64,000 nt of DNA from Thalassia testudinum (taxonomy: Eukaryota > Streptophyta > Magnoliopsida > Alismatales > Hydrocharitaceae): NCBI GenBank assembly GCA_037157565.1, contig JAZHRO010000024.1, positions 8,996,501 to 9,060,500 of the forward strand, given 5' to 3'. The notes beneath the pieces were generated by a model that worked only from the letters and a program-made list of their open reading frames with translations, ran no database searches and had not been told where the DNA came from. Below, in pieces: positions 45,901 to 59,146 of this stretch; within the stretch, counting starts at the first letter, position 1; the number at the start of each line of letters is the position of its first letter. The position numbers and the translations under genes are program-made.

Positions 45901-48900
45901 CTCGAGGGCACAAAAATCTATCCACAAAGGAGGCAATAGAGAGATTTGAGCTTTGCCTTCGTATGCAGTTGGAGGACAAAAGGGAGGAGATTGCTTGGAG
46001 ATAGAGGCAACTCTGGCTGAGGGAGGGGGACTCTAATACTAGATTCTTCCATTCTTTTGCAAATGGAAGGAGGAACTGCATTGACTCCATTTTGGACCAC
46101 AATGGCCTTCAATCATGTAGGCAAGTGGTCGGCAGGGCATTCATTGACTTCTACTCACCTCTTTTGTCAGAATGATCATAGGTCCTGGCACTTGGGTGGG
46201 TACCAATGGAGAAAACTAAGCCAGGAGGATGTAGAGACCCTATCATAGGTGTGGTAGGTCCTTTGCTCATTGAAGTATGGAATCTCTTGAAGACTAGATG
46301 ACTTCTCGATTTTCTTTATCTCCTAAAGGCGGATATTATGGTGTTTTTTGATTAGCTATTGGCTAGGGAGGACCTGACCAATATTAATTGCTCTTTCCTT
46401 TTCCTCCTTCAAAAGGGAGAAATGGCAAAATCTGTTGAAGACAATTGACAGATAACTATCTCCAACTCTATTTATCTTTTGGTGGCCAAGACTTTGGCAT
46501 GTAACCTGTGAGAGGCTCTTGCTTGCTTGATTAGACCAATACAATCCACTTTCATTAGGGGTAGGTTGATTATGGAAAACTACATTGTTGCCTTGGGGAT
46601 TCAATTGGCTTGGAAGAGAGGTGGAACATAAGCCTTATGCTAGAATCAGGCTGGAACATCTACGTGGATTCATTGGATGAAAGCTTGCATCATGTTTGCA
46701 TCATGTTCAATCCTAGTAAATGGCCAACTCAAGGGGGATGGCTGAACCCTAGGAGAGGGGCAAGGCAGGGTTCTCTTGCCACTATGTTGTTCGTATTAGC
46801 TGTTGGCTTCTTGCCAGATGCTAGTTGCGCTCTCTGTGAGGTTGGTCTCCTCAAGGCCTTTGGCTCTAGTCGTGGTGGTATGGTGGTTCCTTTATTACAA
46901 TATTCGGATGATACCATCTTCTTTATTAAGGGTTTTGTTGTTGAAGCTAGAGCAATGTGCTTGGTCTCAGAAGTCTTTGGTGAAGCCTCTGGTTTGATGA
47001 ATACAAAATTTAGGATTCATCCCATTTGGGATGATCGAAGATCATGCTGCGAACTATGGAGAGACTCTTGGTGTGCAGCAGTTGCAGGCACCCTTCAAAT
47101 ACCTGGGCTCCCCACTCTCCCTTGGTTGCATCACTGCTAAGGACTAGACACCAATCTTGGAGAGAGTGGAGAAATACTTGTAGGGTTGGGCAACTCGACT
47201 TCCTTCCAAAGAAGGCAGACTTGTGCTTTTGTCTGTGGTTCTCTCTACATTTCCCATATACTACCTATCGCTGACGAGGATGTTGGCAGTGGTCCTGAAA
47301 AGGATTGACTTGATTAGGAGGAAATTCTTATGGGCCTCTGGTTTTGGAGACAATTACATGCCCTTGGTGGCCTGCAAGGAGGTTTGTAAGCCCAAGGAGA
47401 TGGAGGGTCTAGGAATCTTGAACCTACAGATGATGAATGAAGCCCTCATCACAAAGTGGATTCCCCTTCTCATGGATCCACAACAACCATTTTGGAAAAC
47501 GATCCTTTGTGGGTTCTATGGGGACACGATTGATTGGGATGAGCTGTGGATCGGTATTAGGGGTGCATCACATTTTTGGTAAGGGCTACAGAAGACTCTG
47601 AGGAGGGTTCAGCCACATGTCAGGCCATGCTGGGTGATGGATCTAATTTCAAGTTTTAGACGCATGCTTGGTCATCCGTAGGTATACTGGCAGAGGCATA
47701 CCCTGGGCTGGCTGCCTTAGCCACTCATCCTTCAACCACGGTGGTTGATTGCTTCATGGATGAGTGCTGGATGCTGCTGCTGCCTGACTCCTTCTCGGAG
47801 GCAAGACTGGAGGAGGTTGCCCTTCTTTTTCAGACTTTCCATGGGATCAGTCGGGTGCTTGAGAAGATTGGACTTGGAGGCATGGGGCCTTGTTTGTTAA
47901 GAACGCTTATTTGCATTTCTTGGAGGAAATCTCCCATGTGGGCCAAGAGTAGGCTTCTGATTGCTGGAAAGTATGGAGGGTTCGTATGCCACTCAAGGTA
48001 AAAATCGTTATGTGGCTATTAAGAAGGAAAAGATTGGTCACCTACAGCTATAGGCATCACTGGGCACCTGATTTGGATGCTTCGTGTGTTCTTTGTGGTG
48101 AAGGGCCATAGGATACCGAAAACTTGCTTTTCATGTGCCCCTCTTTGCAAGAGTGTTGGTATTCTACAATGGAGGGACCCTTACACTTCACTTTGGAGAT
48201 GTCTTTCTGGTTCGGCATTCACTTCCTGCTTGTTGACGAGGGGACCCTTAGGAGGGCTTTTATTTTACCTTGGTCTATTTGGGTACAGTGTAATGGCATT
48301 ATTTTTGGAGGAGAACAAACTTCTACAGAGGCTGTGAAGCATTTGCATACCTCCCTTTGTAACACTTGGAGCATTTAGCCCTCCTATTAATGATTATTTG
48401 GAGGGGCTAACATCCCTTGTTAACTCTCTTATTCCTTTCAGAAAAAAAAAAAAAAACAACTTAGAGAGTAGAGAGAAAAAAAAAAGGATGTTTGGTTGTG
48501 ATAGTGAGGCAAGTCTGTGGAGAGGATGATAGGGAGCTTACTTTAGAGGAGCAAGTTGAGTGGTGTAGGATGTCTGAAGTGGTTCATTTGGAGGATGCCA
48601 AGTTGGAGGTGGAATGGAGGCAGTGATTGAGTGACGTGTGGCTTAAGGGGACTTTAATCGAAAACTTTTCCACGTAGGTGCAAATGTGTGGCTGAGTAAT
48701 ATTGCTAGATTGTTGTTAAAGGAGAGGAGATGGATGGCAGTTAGAGGATTGGCAATACTGTAGTGGTAAATTTCTCAGCTTCAGTAGGAGGCAGTGTTTG
48801 GTCCATAGCGATGGTTTTGTTATGGTGTCCCAGCCTTTTGCATCAACAACGAGCTATTTTCGTTGGCAACATTTTTGATGAGGTGGTCAGAACAATTGCT

Positions 48901-51900
48901 TGGGATGAATGCTGAAGGATTTCTAGGTTTGGATAGCATCTCAATCATCTTCTTTGGGAAGTTTTGAAGCCTTGTCAATCTGGAGATTGTAATAGTTATG
49001 CATGAGTTCATTGAGGATAGGGTATTCCATGGACTCAATATTTTGTTTTTGTTCTTGCTACCTAATAGTTAAAGGGTAGTGTAGATTAATGAGTTTAAGT
49101 CCGCTGACCTGTGCAATGGTATTTACCTAATCGTTGCCACGGTGTGCTAGTGAATAGGTTGATGGTAGTGTGGGAGACCTTGTCAGTTAGGTTTAGACTT
49201 CTTTTATGCCTAGAAGGTATGCTTTGGATGGGTTTGTAGTGACCAGAAAGATTGTGGTTGGCCAGCATGGAGGCACTATGAAAGGTTTTTGTGAAAGGTG
49301 GAGTTTTCTAAGCTGCAGTCCTCGATTCACCGATCCTTCTTGCATTGTCTAAGAGAAAATTTTTAAATAGGTGGATTATAAGTATTAAGTGATTCATACC
49401 ACATCTCTGTGTGTGGGTTGGGGTGTGAAATCGTTTCACATATGTGGATTTGCTGGATGGGTGTGCAGTTGATGTGGGTTTCAATGAATACTACTGGTGC
49501 TGATAATTTTTGGATTCTTTTATACAGTGAGGTAGGCCTAGGGGTGAGGTCATAATTTTTACATTTAAAGGTGAGTGTGGTCCATTTGGTTGGAGAGAAA
49601 TGGTGTTCTTTGTGAGAGGATGAAGGCCCTATGCTGAACATTTTGTTCACTGTGTTTTGTACTTGGCTTTTGCATGGGGGAAGCACTTTAAATGTGTAGA
49701 TGTAATGTTTTGATGACTTGAGTCTAGTTTGTTATTGCTAATTTGCTACAAGTTTGAACACTTAAAATAGCAAACTCAAAGAAAGTTATTTTCGAAGAGC
49801 ACTGTCAGATTGTGCTTGTTCAACCTTGATTCAAATAACAAACTAAAAGGAAATCTGTTTGTTTATACATACACACTATTCCAGGGTCATTACTACTGGG
49901 ACCTGTTATCATCCATACTCATTGGCAACCAGGCCTTGTGAGAAATCCTAAACATTTCCTGTTTACACAATGATCTAAAATGCTATATGTTTGTTCTTTT
50001 GCAAAAATGTGGTTTCACCATCTTGAGCTGATTGCATTGTTGTCCCAATGTTTATTGAAATCCCTCATCTCTCTGTTTAATGTATGCTTAATTTGTTCAT
50101 TCGTCAGACAAAAATCTTAAGTTCCCTCGGAGGCGTGTATGGGATCCCCATAAGCGTCTTGGTGTTCCCCCCGATGCTTCTGAAGAAGAAATTAGGGGAG
50201 CACGGAATTTCCTTCGGGACCAATATGCGGGGCATGAGAGTAGTGTAGAGTCTATAGAAGCTGCATATGAGAAGATTCTAATGGCTAGCTTTAGACGAAG
50301 AAAAAGGGAGAAAATCAACTTAAAAAGTCGACTGAAGAAGAAGGTGGAGGAGTCCCCATCATGGGTGAAAAGATTGCTTGACTTTGTAGAGGTTCCTCCT
50401 GTTGATACTGTCCTTCGAAGACTGTTTCTTTTTGCATTCATGGGTGGTTGGAGCATAATGACTTCAGCAGAAGCTGGACCTGCATTCCAGGTACCATGTT
50501 GATCTTTAAGGAATAATTTGCTAATTGTTTTTCTTTTGTTGAAGCAGAGTATAACTTGACTGCATCTAAAAATATCTATTAGACATTTGTTTCGCAAAGT
50601 AGTTTATTTTGTTTTCTGGTCACCAACTACCTCAAAGCAAAATAGGCCAATATCATCAGCATGATTTGTTTGCTAATTTTAACATTTACCTTGCCTTTCT
50701 TGGAATTACGATGTCATGTTGATCTGCAGTGGCCATAAAAATGACCATCAATTCCACATCTTGTTTTATTTAATTCATGATGCAATACATAACAATGAAT
50801 CCATCAACTTAAGGAGTAAAGTAGTCGTGATTGGAACTTTATTCACAATCATCCTATGAGTGTCAGATGGGGGATATTCTGTTAATTTATTGCACTTTGA
50901 AAGATTTGGTAGCATCTGTAAGTGATGATGCTTCTCTTGATTTTGTTGGGTCCAGTTTTCATGTTTTGTTTGAAGGTTGCTTGTATTACTAAAATACTTT
51001 CAATAGTCTTCCGTCTTTTCATGCAACATCATGCCCGCACAATTACTTGGTACATCATGTGTGTTACTGTGTGTGTAACATAAAAGCCCAGCTCTAATCC
51101 TCTCCAGTTTTCCCTTTATTCTTCTACTGCCCACTGGTTATGTTGATGTGAATATTTGACTGGAAAATGAAAATTTTAAGAGTGGTTTGATTATAGACAA
51201 AATCTGATAAAGCTTGGGATTTCTGCAGCACAACAAACTTGGAAAAATTTTGAAAAGCAAGGGGGAAAGGTTTATAATTTATACACTCAAGTTATTCCTT
51301 GCCATTTTAACTTTCTTAAATTAGCATTTTAATATATAATGAGGTGCTACAAAGGCTGTAAACTAGTGAAATGAGATCTATACAGGCATGGATAGCATGT
51401 TTTCCCCATGCTTTGGTCTAGGGCTGCATCAAATGGTAGCTCCTAAGATATTCTTCCACTTGATAAACAGTTGACATCTAAAATAAAGTATCAAAAGCAA
51501 TAAAAGAGATCAACAATGTTTGGGTTTATGTGAAACCTCACTCACGAAGAGCTGGGAGAAAATCACGAGAAAGGTATCCCTACGGACGTGTTTCTCTATT
51601 ATTCTTTTCAAAGGAATAAGTGAGGGGTATACGCCTATTTATAGGCCACTACACACTTTAATAAAGTACATTTCTAGATGTGACACTAAACATCAATCTA
51701 CATTCTCCAACACTCTCCTTTAAGCTGGAGCATGGAATGCTCAGCTCGTATAAAAACGAAACCCATTCTACACAACAGAACACAACTCTCTGGACTGGTT
51801 CTTGCTTGTAAGCGGGTGTGCTGATAACGATACATCGAGATCTGGAGTTGTTGGATGAACTGTAGCTGGCTCTGACAAGAGGCCTCTCCTCTGGAGACCT

Positions 51901-54900
51901 GGTGTTGGTGGCTCTCCATTCAGTATCTCTGTAAAGGGTCTTCCTCTTAAGACCTCGAAATTGAATCTCTCGCATAGAAACCGGCTGGGTCCTTCTTCTA
52001 AAGACCTCGAAATTGGATCTCCCTTTTTGGAGACCTCGAAACTTTGGACCTCCCAAAGTTGGGCTTTTCATGTGATGATTAGCTACTCCAAAAACTCTAA
52101 AGTGATATCCGATATCACCCATTGTGCTTTGGTATTGCAACAAATGGACTCCTAAATGGAGGTGACTATAACAAGCTCAACACTCTCCCTTTCTCCCCTA
52201 CTTATATGGGAGAAGAAAATAACACTGAGAAGACATACAATCAAAATAAATAATGATCATGACAATTCTAGAGAAGAGCTTCTCCACCTCTTTTCTTCCA
52301 TCTAAACTCCTTTTTTTTTTCCTTTTTTCTTTTCCTTTTTTATTTTTTATTTTTCCCCTTTTTTTCTCTCTCTCTCTTTTTGAATTGTCCACCACTTCTA
52401 TTTTCTCCTCTATTTCTTTTCTCCCTCCTTTTATGGAACTAAAGGCAAATAATAGAAAGAAAGGAGAGGAAGATAGCAATTTTCACCAAAAAGAAACCCC
52501 TTTAGGGTTCGCGAGAACCCAACAAGGAAGTGCTCAGCGGTGGCACGTTCACACCCTGCAGGGGGCCCTCGGGTTGCTCGGCTCCCTTGGCTGCCTGTGC
52601 ATACTTCCCGTCCTCTGCTGCAAGGTCCGTGATCTCTGGCGTTGCAGTGGAGTAGTTCGAACCCCAGCTCTTGTTCAGCCTCTCCCTCAGCCCTGCATAC
52701 GTGAAGGGCGATTTGGCAGCACAGGCTCATCGGAGCGCGTGAGCTATGTGCGGGCATGGCGGGCGTACTTGGCGAAGGTGGTGCGGTCGGAGACGTCGGA
52801 GTTGGTGGGGGCGAGAGAGCACGGCGGCACCGAGGGCGGTGATGACATCAAGGCCGACCTCCTCGAGGAGGGTGGTGGTCTCGTTGATGACGGTGTCATA
52901 GGTGATGTAGCAGCCCCTCTCATGCGTGTGCATCAACATGGTGGGTCTCGTACTTTGCCCTTCCTCTGGATGCTGCCACCGTCAAACAAGAGGGTCTACA
53001 GCGCCGCCGCAGGGCCTGAGATCCCCTAAAGCACTGCCGTTGGGGGCTCTAATCCTCGCCACACCGCCTCTTCTTTGCCACTGAAGGAGCAGATCTCCTT
53101 GCTGATTCAATCTTCGCCACGAGATCTCCAGAACAAATAATAGAAAAAATATGTGCAATAAAGCAAGGATAAAACCCAAGATTAAAATATGCTCTGATAT
53201 CAAGTTGACATCTAAAATTAAGTGGAAGCATGATATCAAAAGTAATAAAAGAGACAAGAACACTTGGGTTTACGTGGAAACCCTACTCATGAAGAGCAGC
53301 GAGAACCACGGGAGAAGTGCTCCTATGGGCGTGTTTCTCTATTATTCTTCTTAAAGGAATAAGTGGGGGGGGGGGACATGCCTATTTATAGGTCATTACA
53401 CACTCCAACAAATCACATTTCTAGATGCGGCACTAAACACCAACCCTCATTCTCCAACATAAACATCACGAGGGCATGCTGAAATTAAACCAGAAAATCA
53501 ATGCAGCGGTTTTGTTTCTATAAAGGTATTTTTCTGGGAAGGTTGAATGATTTTTTTCTCCTTCTAAAGATATAATAGTTGGGGTAGAATGTTGGAACTG
53601 AGGTGAACGTGCAGTTAGTGCGACTGCTTGTTTGGCATTATATTTACAATTTTATCAATTCTCCTACTGTTGAAAAGGTAGCGAGAATGTCTATTGACAA
53701 CTTTGCCCGGTATGCATACCCTGTAGTGGTCAATAGGATGCTCAACTCCAGCAGTGAAACTCTAATGTGCAGAGGAGCAAAAATCACTCACTCAGCAGCC
53801 AACCTCCAGAAAGACACATCCACACACACACAAAATGAATGTTGGGAACACGTGGATAACTGCTGCATGACGGAGGATTTAAGTTGGGTTCAAGCCGCTC
53901 AACAGTCAGCTTGAATTAAACAATGTAATTTGGTGGTGCAATAATATCAATCAAAGCTAGGATTATCAAGTATATACCTATTGGGTCGCATCAAGCTGTC
54001 TGCATTTCAGAAGGCCAGAGTTATATTCATTTGCGATGGTTCTTTTTTTTTCTTTGACGAGGGAAAGTATTCCTGAATTGGGCCTCAAACGGAATAGGAC
54101 TGGCCCAATTCCAATCAAGTTGATTCAAGGCTTAGTATCGGCTATTAGGCTCACATCAGAAAAGATGTAGATCCACCTGAAGGGGAAGTTGGAGCTTTGA
54201 TCTACCTTCCCAAGGCAGCCTCTCCAGGGCACCTTTCCATCTCCCTGCTATAACTCATCATGCTACCGACGTCCCAAGAAGATTTGTTCAGCTGTATCCT
54301 CAGCTTCACATGGAGCTCTACCAGAGTGATCACCCCATATCTCTTAAAGAAGCATGAATAAGGGGAGAGGGCAATGGGGGGACAGAACATAAAGGAGCAA
54401 GAGCTTTCCCTTGGAATCACATAATTAGAGGTTGAGAGTCCTTAAAAAGAAAAGGAAAAGATTGAGTGTTCTTAAAGCTTCTTTCCAAGCTAGTGAATTG
54501 GATGGATATCCTTCCCAAGGATGCCGTGCCATTAAGAGCAGGAACCTTGTAAAATTCCTTCTTTCGTGCGTGCTCCTGCCCCACTTTTTTACCTAGTGGA
54601 GTGAAATTATTCTACTTGACACTCATATATCTGAGCAGTCCACACCTTTCAGATCTCATGACCCACGTTGTGTTGGTTTTGTTTTGGTTTAGAATGGTAA
54701 GCTTTTCCTCTATCTTAAGTCTATTAAGCATTTGACCATTTGAAATAGTTGAGCTGTACTCTTGCTTCTTATCGAGAAAGGAATAGATGTTCATGGATTA
54801 AATACAAATTTCTTATAAATCAATCCCTTCCCCCCTAAAAAGTCTTATAGATTAATGTATCCTTGCATTTTGGTAATCCTATTGGATATGGATATCACAC

Positions 54901-57691
54901 TCATATGGTGTATATGTGTGGACATGATATAAGGTACTAGAATTTAGTAATATAAATGACGTCGGCATGCATATGAAATTAAGATAGCAGCCCTTGTTGA
55001 TTTTTTTTTTTTGTAAATTGCTAGTTCCTGTTGACTATGTACCAGACCAGAGGATAAGGTAAGATTAGAATCTTCGTAGGATAGGTAGAAAATATTTGAC
55101 ATGTAATACACACATACACATGTATAGGTAACATGCTTCAAATCCTTCTTTAATAAAATAGGGATGCCTCCTATTTTCAATTAGTCATCTCTTTCTTACA
55201 AACAGTGGCTCATCCTAAAATTCCAAATTATGTTCCTTTATAAGATAACAAAAAGCCACTTAGAAATCTTATCTTGCTACCATTTCAAAGATGAATGTGT
55301 TCATGTGTAATTGCAACGACCTAGACTTAAAATTCAAGGCCAATTGAGAAAGAGTGATTGTGGTGACTTTTACATATGTGCTCAATAGATGTAAAATGCT
55401 TAAACCTAACTTATCAAGTAGTGATTTTCAATCCTTTGCAACTCATTACTCAGCTTCTTGAATTTATAAGATGGCACTGTATTTGGGGAGTTGCATCCTC
55501 ACTATTGAAATCGCAATGTCCTCATTGCAACATGACCCATATACTTTGAGTAGTAGTGACAGCTCTACTGCATGGCATGCTTTTAGGTTGTTCCAAAAGT
55601 AATTTTGTCCTCCTACCAAAGGGTGTTTGCCTTCGATATTATATGTAATTACTTGGGCCTAGAAATTGCGTCCCATTTAGAAAAACTGACCTTAATAGCC
55701 TGTCAAGTCTAATGGTTCTAAGGTATCCATCCAAAATGCTTAAGCTTGAGTTATTAAGCAGTAATCATCAATTCTCTATAATCGACTACTCAGTTCATGA
55801 GTTTACCACCACCACCCTGCCCCCTGCTCCAACCTAGGGGAAAAATTGTTTGAGTTTATCACTATTTTTGGGATGTTACAATAAAAATCGATGCCACCAA
55901 AGAAATCTATAACTGAAAATGCATTTTCCACCCTTTTTAAGAATGAGATATACCAGGTTGAGCAAACGGCTCCACCAAAGCGTCATTTTCTCATCAACCT
56001 CTCGGTAGTTCCTTTCCATTTGGTTAGTTTTGTCTCTGTCTACCTAGTTTGTTCATCTTCATGATACTTGTGACCTTGTGTCAGGTGTACCGAAGATTGT
56101 TAAAGCAACCTAACCAATACAGGTGGAAGTTTATGGGTCCACATAAACATCACTTTCTTGTCCATTTGTCCTTTGGATCTTGGAGGTCGAAATGAATTTC
56201 ATGCAAAAAGATGGAAATTGCAACCTTATTATCCAAAAGATGTGATCCCTTCCACTATTGAGATCACATATTCTTGAAATGGGTTCAACATTGCCCCGGT
56301 GCATCAGTTGTAGTGCGGACATGCGTGGTTCCATGAGAGACGGGAAAGAGCACTTTTTGGGTACATTGAATAAGGAACACTCAGGATTAATTTTTTGTAG
56401 GGAGTGCAGAATCTGGGAAGCACTGTGGATGTTTTTATGAACTGGTGACAGATGGGTAGATTGGAATGACGGTTACCATATTGGAACTCTGTTAAATGCT
56501 CAATATGCTCCAGTTAAACCAGCTGACCTTGACTGAGGGATTGCATGGAGTGATGCATTGAAGTTTTTCAGATATTTATTCAACAAATCTCTGGTTGATG
56601 ATTGCTTAATTCTGTGCATGAGTTAAAGGCTTGTTTCATCAGAAAAAAAAAGGAAAGAAAAGAGTTAAAAGCTTGAAATGAACTTGGAAAAACAAGGAAG
56701 CTGACACGGCAACATTATTTTAATTGTCCTTCCTAATAATATTTGAACTCTATTAATGGGAAGTCATCCCGAAATCTTCTTCCCTTTAAGACCGCAACTT
56801 ACATCCTTCATCATCTGTGGTTGAACATCTAGAAGCCCTTTTTAGGATTTTTTTTTAAACCTGTTGACAAGAGAAGGGAGCTAGCAAAACTATGTGAGAT
56901 ACGTTCTATTCTTTTTGAGAAAAGCAGCACATGCCATTTCCACCTAAGTTTTGTGATCTGTGGGGCATCTATGTTTACCTATGGCTAAGGGGTGAGTCTT
57001 CAAACAAATGGTGAGGATGTAGGCTCTCTGAGGATGTTTTAGAAGAGTTGAATCTAACTTGCATCAATGTTGTTTTGGATATGACCACCCACATATCTTC
57101 ATTGATAAGAGAAGTTCCCTACATTTTCAAATCATCTTGAGATTGAAGATGATTCCCCATCTACTTGAAAAAACAACAGCTATAATTTCCTCTCAATAAA
57201 TAACAGGTTTTACCATATAAAAACATAGCAACGTTAAAACTTGAATAGACTAGAAAAAAAAAAAAATTCCTGGTTTTAATGATTGAAGCTACCACCTTAT
57301 CTCTACTAAGTGTTCTTAAATCAATTTATAATGATGGCCACGCATCAATGTTCAATGCAACCTTCTGGCATTCTTGTACCCTTACAGGTTGCTCTCTCGC
57401 TTGGGTCATCCATTTACTTCCTCAATGACAAGATGAATGATGTCAAGCGTGCATCCATCGTGGGGTAAGATATAGAGAAGTACTAATGATGATGCTTCAA
57501 TATGCTGCGATGCATTCATCGAATTTCTTTCTTGGTGTAGGCTTGCAGCCCTGGTTCTTGGATGGCTTTTCGGGTCAATTTTGGTCCCGACGATTCCTGC
57601 AATTCTGTTTACACGGACGTGGACACTTGAGCTTTATATATCACAGTTTTGTTTTCTTTTCTTGTTTCTTGCGTGTACATTTCTCAAGTAA
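42982..57691 (+). CDS. CPP1: CPP1: chaperone-like protein of POR1, chloroplastic (255 residues)
   Basis: Exons by phase and GT/AG sites are 42982-43043, 43125-43219, 50108-50490, 57388-57464 and 57541-57691 (768 nt including TAA). Residues 1-52 form a basic, Ser/Thr/Pro-rich transit peptide. The J-like region follows ([20 protein letters not shown]) without an HPD motif, then a basic linker ([20 protein letters not shown]). Membrane segments include [43 protein letters not shown] and a last helix ending [12 protein letters not shown]. Family and length (about 258 in Arabidopsis) agree with CPP1/DUF3353. This chloroplast membrane protein binds and stabilises protochlorophyllide oxidoreductase in chlorophyll synthesis. 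Exon 1 is inferred because the exon 2 frame has no ATG before an upstream stop; an 81-nt intron joins it in frame. Introns 2 and 3 (6.9 kb each) hold retroelements. Confidence 0.88.
43760..48455 (+). mobile_element. Degenerate L1-type LINE in CPP1 intron 2, sense orientation
   Basis: Reverse-transcriptase coding is scattered over three frames. Recognisable parts are [19 protein letters not shown], the catalytic-type [11 protein letters not shown] (about 46893-46925, usual YADD), the SFPIYYLS/RKFLWAS region at 47245-47340, and a zf-RVT-like tail at about 48000-48378 ([23 protein letters not shown]). A 14-base A run at 48441-48454 ends it. Possible ORF1 sequence ([10 protein letters not shown]) begins near 43850, so the 5' limit is approximate. 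Many stops and frameshifts make it inactive. Confidence 0.75.
45346..45362. repeat. G17 homopolymer after a short TG run
   Basis: Seventeen consecutive G bases, prone to sequencing-length error and to quadruplex formation. Confidence 0.9.
48490..49690 (+). mobile_element. Second LINE fragment in CPP1 intron 2
   Basis: Begins after a second A-rich tract (48475-48485). Around 48637-48760 the translation resembles the WLKxGDxNTKFFHxxAN motif that precedes LINE reverse transcriptase, through a frameshift, followed by [14 protein letters not shown]. No catalytic domain is intact and the end is uncertain. Confidence 0.35.
51472..53459 (-). mobile_element. Short copia-like non-autonomous element in CPP1 intron 3
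   Basis: Direct LTRs at 51472-51712 and 53205-53459, TGTTGGAGAATG to AGATGTCA on the minus strand. A primer-binding site TGATATCAGAGC (53189-53200, minus) adjoins the 5' LTR and a purine tract AAAGGAGAG adjoins the 3' LTR. TATA boxes (CTATAAATAG, minus) are at 51635-51644 and 53382-53391. TAAACA occurs at both flanks (51464-51469 and 53460-53465) as a possible target duplication. The 1.5-kb interior has no reverse transcriptase. Confidence 0.75.
52500..53030. other. GC-rich segment inside the short copia-like element
   Basis: Base composition changes sharply from the T/A-rich leader to GC-rich. Both strands have long open stretches. The minus strand offers [20 protein letters not shown] (about 52850-52910) and a broken frame containing [21 protein letters not shown] do not recognise the protein. 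A captured host-gene fragment is possible. Confidence 0.35.
54041..54420 (-). mobile_element. Possible 3'-truncated retroposon in CPP1 intron 3
   Basis: The minus strand ends in an A-rich tail (CCTCGTCAAAG followed by nine A) at 54041 after LINE-3'-end-like sequence. No diagnostic domain is seen. Confidence 0.3.
54421..57387. other. Remainder of CPP1 intron 3
   Basis: AT-rich intronic sequence without a recognised element or gene. The acceptor CCTTACAG ends it at 57387. Confidence 0.5.
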
Positions 57692-59146
57692 GAATTCAGG
57701 ATGGTCTTGTTGCAGAAGAAATCCGAAGTTGTTATTTACCGTGTAGTGTTACAACGATAAGAATATTTTTGTACCATTTTTTCCCGGGTGTTGGGTTGGT
57801 GGAGTGGGGGTCAAAGGCTCCTTTGTTGCCTCATATTATTTCTGTGGTGACTTTAAGAAAATGTAATTTGATTATGGAATATTTCTTGCCTGCGGTAGGG
57901 ATGATTTTCTGTTATAAATCAAAGTGGCGCATTAGGGAAAAGGCAGCCCGATTCACTTTTGTGTCTTGCGGGAAGACATTTTGGAATTAGATCTGTGTCG
58001 ATGTAGTTGAGCAGAAGGTAGGAAACGTTGCATACGTGCATCCATTTAAATCTTAATGATGCAGCAGCTTTTGTTTAGAGATTTTGACAGTCGACCAAAA
58101 ATATGACGTTGCATTAGAGGGAAAATTCCAAAGAGTATAGGAAAAAGAAAAGGAAAGGAAAGGTGATGAAAGTGCAAAATTGTTTTCTGGTTGGTCTCCT
58201 GTTGTCTCCTACAATCTCTCCCACCCACGACCTTGCATCATTAATGGACCTACTGGTCTTCAAAGATTATCACAACAATTATGTAATGTGATATCTTGCT
58301 CATGGATCTGGCCTATAGAGGCTCATCAAGAGCAATCTAGCTTACAACCCTAACGGATTTATATTTAGAGATTGTCCTGACTGTATGAACTACCTGCCGA
58401 GGAGGATCTTCTAAGTCACGATCATTCTATTTTAGGCGGAATGACGAGAGGCGACGAAGAAAGCCGGTTATGTGATGAGGGGACATGGAGAAGTGGTTTG
58501 ACATTTGTTCAAAACATAACGAAGTGAGTGCAGGAACGTGCGAGGTGTACGTGAAGTAACATGCAAAAGAAGAATAGTTGCCGAGTATTATGACTTAAAA
58601 TTATAAGAATTTAATTTATGTATGTCAGGTTGACTAGATGTGGGAAATCCAATATAAAAGGGGAGATCAGCGAGAAGTTGGGGATATAGAAAAAGGAAGC
58701 AAGTGTTAGATATATTTTGTATTCCTCTCTCTTTCACACTCTCTATTTACTCAAAATCTTGACAGTTAGACTCCTTTCTTAAAATGCAGTGGAATTAGGT
58801 AACTAATTTTCCATGTCTTTTTGTGAATGAGTTTATTTAATCGAACTCAATCTTTACCTTGAACTCGGTAAAACTAACTTTGGGTTCCAGTCATTGACTT
58901 CATATGTGGGAAACCATATTTTTTCATATCTATACATTTACAGTGGAGAAGTCCACTGGTTTTTATGACCCATTTGTTCTGCTGAAGATTTATCGCCTTA
59001 ACGACTTGTTAAGGTTTCCAAACTTATCCAACCAGTGGATAATGAGGAATTAAGCATTGGACAACCCCTCTGCCCACAACAGGTGGAGGAGGTAGTTAAT
59101 CTGAGCAAAAGCAAGGTTGCCTCGCCAGAAGAGGAACCTCGCCTCT
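57692..59146. other. CPP1 3' UTR and intergenic DNA
   Basis: The 3' UTR follows the TAA at 57689-57691. ATATAAAAGGGG at 58651-58662, followed by a CT-rich stretch (58725-58745), looks like an LTR promoter relic, but no LTR ends were found. Confidence 0.4.

Noticed and set aside
46610..47140. Host gene in CPP1 intron 2
   Set aside because: The reading contains LINE reverse-transcriptase motifs ([13 protein letters not shown]) and continues through frameshifts into a zf-RVT-like tail.
52253..53029. 258-residue plus-strand frame in CPP1 intron 3
   Set aside because: It starts in a T-rich tract giving Phe/Leu/Ser runs and lies antisense to the copia-like element; no family recognised.
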